Assembly (NCBI GenBank): GCA_948482415.1
Contig: CAOMFZ010000102.1
Coordinates: 1-7,963, forward strand
From: an uncultured Mailhella sp.
GTDB taxonomy: Bacteria > Desulfobacterota > Desulfovibrionia > Desulfovibrionales > Desulfovibrionaceae
DNA length: 7,963 bases
Direction: 5' to 3'
Part shown: positions 6,321 through 7,963 of the stretch, piece by piece
How the letters are laid out: every line of letters begins with the position of its first letter
How positions within the stretch are numbered: the stretch's first letter is position 1
Made by a program: the position numbers and the translations under genes
The notes under the pieces: generated by a model
What the model saw: only the letters and a program-made list of their open reading frames with translations
Told to the model about the DNA's origin: nothing
Databases searched by the model: none

Positions 6321-7397
6321 TTATTTGGTAATATTGAATGTAAGCCACATACTTTGTTCATTGCTGGGAAGAGGAGCGTAGCGGACTTCCTGACTGAGAA
6401 CTCGCAAAATTTCATTATCTATGATTTGATTTTGGGAGCTTTTGGTAATTATAACATTTTTGAGTTTGCCTTCTCCCAAAACATCAATGCGGGCAACAAC
6501 CTGATATTTTCCCGTAATATTGGAGGGAATACGGATTTTGGGTGAAGCCTGTCTCAAAATATCCTGTGAATAGGCCTGTACAAATTGGGCTGGGTCAGCA
6601 ATATTGGCAGATGGAGCTTTTAAAGCTTCTTCGCGTGAAATTCTGATTGTTTGCGGCTGGGGGGCCGTCGCAAGAGGAAGTGCTGAAGTATTTGCAGAAG
6701 TATTAACTGAAGAACTTGTTACAGTATTTGTTTGTGAAGTATTAATGGAGGTTGTTGTCTGATAGCCCTGTGCAGACTGTGTCTTTTGGATAACTTGTAC
6801 GGTGTTTTGCGCATCTTGGCTGACAGGTGCTGCAAGAGGCTGTACCGGCACATTTTCATCTATAATGGAACTTGATTCTACATCAACTTGAGAGCTTTTT
6901 TGTATTTCGCGAATGGGGTTGTTTACAGAATTTCGCACAGTGTCAACCTGTTCCTGACCTGCCATTGCCATTTCAGGTGCCAGTTGTGAACTGACAGCAT
7001 TTTCTTCATTTTTTACTTGAAGAAACGGAGTGTTGTCATGGACAAAAGTAAGATAAACTTCGCCGGTATCACTGGCTTTTAATGGCGGAAAATGCCCGAT
7101 TTGAGAAACTGTCTGGCAAATTGAATTATCCACATCAAGTGAGCTGGAATGATGTCTGACTTCGCAGGAATAAGGTCTGCCGTCTTTAGCAAGGCGAATG
7201 GTTACGCCGGTTACGCCGGTTACGCCGGTAACCGCAACTTGTGGTCTCTGCCATTTTGATAAAAGTGTATTCAAAACATTTTCGCTGTAATTGACATCGA
7301 GAAAAGGTTTTGTTTCAGCTGAAACAGCCAGCGCATGGGCAGAAGTAAAAGGAATTAAACTCAGTAAAGAGAGAAAAAGAATTTTTTTATTCATCAT
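6321..7397 (-). CDS. Periplasmic protein with two TonB_C/TolA-C-like domains
   Basis: A 358-aa exported protein of unknown function. A signal peptide covers about residues 1-24 (hydrophobic ILFLSLLSLIPF, then SAHALA). Domain 1 (about 33-122) follows the TonB/TolA C-terminal pattern: a W at 49, a strand leading to IRLAKDGRP (67-75), SSSLDVDNSIC (84-94), then HFPPL and VYLTFVH. Cys78 and Cys94 could form the disulfide seen in some TonB_C domains. A Gln/Ser/Thr-rich, low-complexity linker spans about 125-250. Domain 2 (about 268-358) repeats the pattern: VVARIDVLGEGKLKNVIITKSS (299-320), D327-N-E-I, then APLP and WLTFNI. There is no inner-membrane anchor or proline-rich arm, so it is not itself an energy transducer. 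Its ATG shares one base with the stop of the upstream TolA-like gene, and AGGA lies 5 nt upstream. It occupies the position where tolB would follow tolA but shows no beta-propeller repeats. A role in Tol-type envelope function is inference. Confidence 0.8.
   Translation of the reverse strand: MMNKKILFLSLLSLIPFTSAHALAVSAETKPFLDVNYSENVLNTLLSKWQRPQVAVTGVTGVTGVTIRLAKDGRPYSCEVRHHSSSLDVDNSICQTVSQIGHFPPLKASDTGEVYLTFVHDNTPFLQVKNEENAVSSQLAPEMAMAGQEQVDTVRNSVNNPIREIQKSSQVDVESSSIIDENVPVQPLAAPVSQDAQNTVQVIQKTQSAQGYQTTTSINTSQTNTVTSSSVNTSANTSALPLATAPQPQTIRISREEALKAPSANIADPAQFVQAYSQDILRQASPKIRIPSNITGKYQVVARIDVLGEGKLKNVIITKSSQNQIIDNEILRVLSQEVRYAPLPSNEQSMWLTFNITK
7200..7233. repeat. In-frame 9-bp microsatellite (GGTTACGCC x3) inside the TonB_C-like gene
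   Basis: Three perfect copies of GGTTACGCC (7200-7226) are followed by GGTAACC. On the coding strand this gives V-T followed by three G-V-T units (residues 56-66). The last copy forms a 6-bp inverted repeat, GGTTAC/GTAACC, around a 4-nt loop (7218-7233), which could favour replication slippage. The length is a multiple of three, so expansion or contraction keeps the frame. Confidence 0.9.
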
Positions 7398-7963
7398 TAA
7401 TTTCCTGCTAATTCTAAAGCGTTAAAGGATATAATCAGGTCCTGCTGTTCTTTGGTCGGTGGTTTTGGCAGTACTTTTGTACGGAGTACGGCGTTAACAG
7501 CAGATGCGTCGAAATCTGCCCGTCCGGAACCCTCAACAATTTCTGCACTTAAAACAGTGCCGGATATATCAAGCCGTATTCTGACTTGTACGACTAAATT
7601 CTGGCGGGAATAGGTTGGCATACTCCAGTTAGGCTGTACAGCCAAGATAACCTGTGCTGCATACACATCATAAATACCGCCGCCGCCGTTGCCGGAGCCG
7701 GTGCCGCCTCCGCCGCCCATTTCCATTTCCTGTAATTCAGCAAGTGCATTTGAAAGGGCAGAGCCGCCTTTTGATTTTTCCTGTTTTTTTGCTTCTTTTA
7801 AAGCCTCATTTATGGAATTAGACTTTGGCTTGTCTTTTTTGGTATCTGTTTTTGGCTGTTCTTTCTTGGGTTCAGGTTTTTTTTCCGGTTCTTTTTTAGG
7901 TTCCGGTTCTTTTTTGGGTTCCGGTTTTGGAGCTTCAGCAATTTCTTTAGGGGGTTCCGGTTT
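7397..7963 (-). CDS. tolA: TolA/TonB-type cell-envelope protein, N-terminus outside window
   Basis: The frame is open to the right window edge, so the membrane anchor is not visible. The 188 residues seen here comprise a Lys/Pro/Glu-rich arm with PEPKKE-type repeats, a charged helical stretch (SINEALKEAKKQEKSKGG), a glycine-rich hinge, and a C-terminal domain. That domain starts YAAQVILAVQPNWSMP, like the Y-x-x-Q-V-x-x-x-x-x-x-N-W-x-x-P opening of TolA C-domains. It continues VQVRIRLDISGTV, EGSGRADFDASAVNAV and LPKPP. TolA links inner-membrane TolQR to the outer-membrane TolB-Pal complex during envelope constriction; TonB energises outer-membrane transporters. The Y...NW..P start favours TolA, while the PEPKKE arm is also TonB-like. 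An ATG at 7726 is an internal methionine in the hinge, not the start. The stop overlaps the next ATG by one base, indicating one operon with the double TonB_C protein and the MscS channel. Confidence 0.75.
   Translation of the reverse strand, partial: KPEPPKEIAEAPKPEPKKEPEPKKEPEKKPEPKKEQPKTDTKKDKPKSNSINEALKEAKKQEKSKGGSALSNALAELQEMEMGGGGGTGSGNGGGGIYDVYAAQVILAVQPNWSMPTYSRQNLVVQVRIRLDISGTVLSAEIVEGSGRADFDASAVNAVLRTKVLPKPPTKEQQDLIISFNALELAGN
7883..7930. repeat. 18-bp tandem repeat encoding the PEPKKE arm
   Basis: Two near-identical 18-bp units (7883-7900 and 7901-7918, differing at one base) and a partial third (7919-7930) carry TTCCGGTTCTTTTTT. On the minus strand each unit encodes a PEPKKE hexapeptide in the extended periplasm-spanning arm. 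A degenerate copy lies at 7865-7882. Arm length in such proteins often varies by repeat number. Confidence 0.8.

Noticed and set aside
6298..6348. Upstream GTG start for the MscS-family gene
   Set aside because: It overlaps the preceding gene, lacks a ribosome binding site, and would put 17 polar residues before a clear signal peptide.
7200..7226. CRISPR-like or iteron-like array
   Set aside because: Units are 9 bp, contiguous, without spacers, and in frame with a coding sequence.
7397..7726. A short 109-residue protein starting at the methionine in the glycine-rich hinge
   Set aside because: The frame stays open upstream with a typical charged helix and PEPKKE arm, so this Met is internal to a longer TolA/TonB-type protein.

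Overview
This looks like ordinary chromosomal sequence from a low-to-moderate-GC Gram-negative bacterium. Four things support that reading: a lipoprotein with a lipobox and an outer-membrane sorting residue, a TolA/TonB-type envelope protein, a large exported MscS channel, and a PpiB-type cyclophilin. The pairing of a TPR protein with a LolB-like lipoprotein, plus the palindromic intergenic repeats containing GGGGAA and AACTTTT blocks, suggests a host-associated, low-GC member of the Desulfovibrionaceae. That placement is inference from recall, not a search result. No mobile-element genes, CRISPR array, rRNA or tRNA were seen.

Left part (1-1800, + strand): three co-directional, tightly packed genes. 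They are a 5'-truncated TPR protein, a LolB-like outer-membrane lipoprotein that overlaps it by 4 bp, and rpiB (ribose-5-phosphate isomerase B) 9 bp further on. A repeat-rich spacer follows. It ends in an 18-bp-arm palindrome that also forms the 3' end of mutY, which lies on the opposite strand.

Middle (1966-3968): mutY (adenine DNA glycosylase, - strand) and ppiB (cytoplasmic peptidyl-prolyl isomerase, + strand) are divergent and share a 94-bp promoter region. Downstream of ppiB lies a second copy of the palindromic repeat, inverted relative to the first, with about 70 bp inserted between its arms. A strong bidirectional terminator follows.

Right part (3994-7963, - strand): a compact envelope operon read from right to left. 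It encodes the C-terminal part of a TolA-like protein, a periplasmic protein with two TonB_C/TolA-C-like domains joined by a Gln/Ser/Thr-rich linker, and a 767-residue MscS-family mechanosensitive channel. The genes overlap by 1 nt and are then separated by 23 nt, so co-transcription is likely.

I found no clearly new multi-gene system. The points most worth checking are the palindromic repeat family and its use as the end of mutY, the in-frame 9-bp microsatellite that lengthens a beta strand in the TonB_C-like protein, the unusual C-X5-C spacing in the MutY iron-sulfur motif, and the uncharacterised TolA-associated protein next to a mechanosensitive channel.
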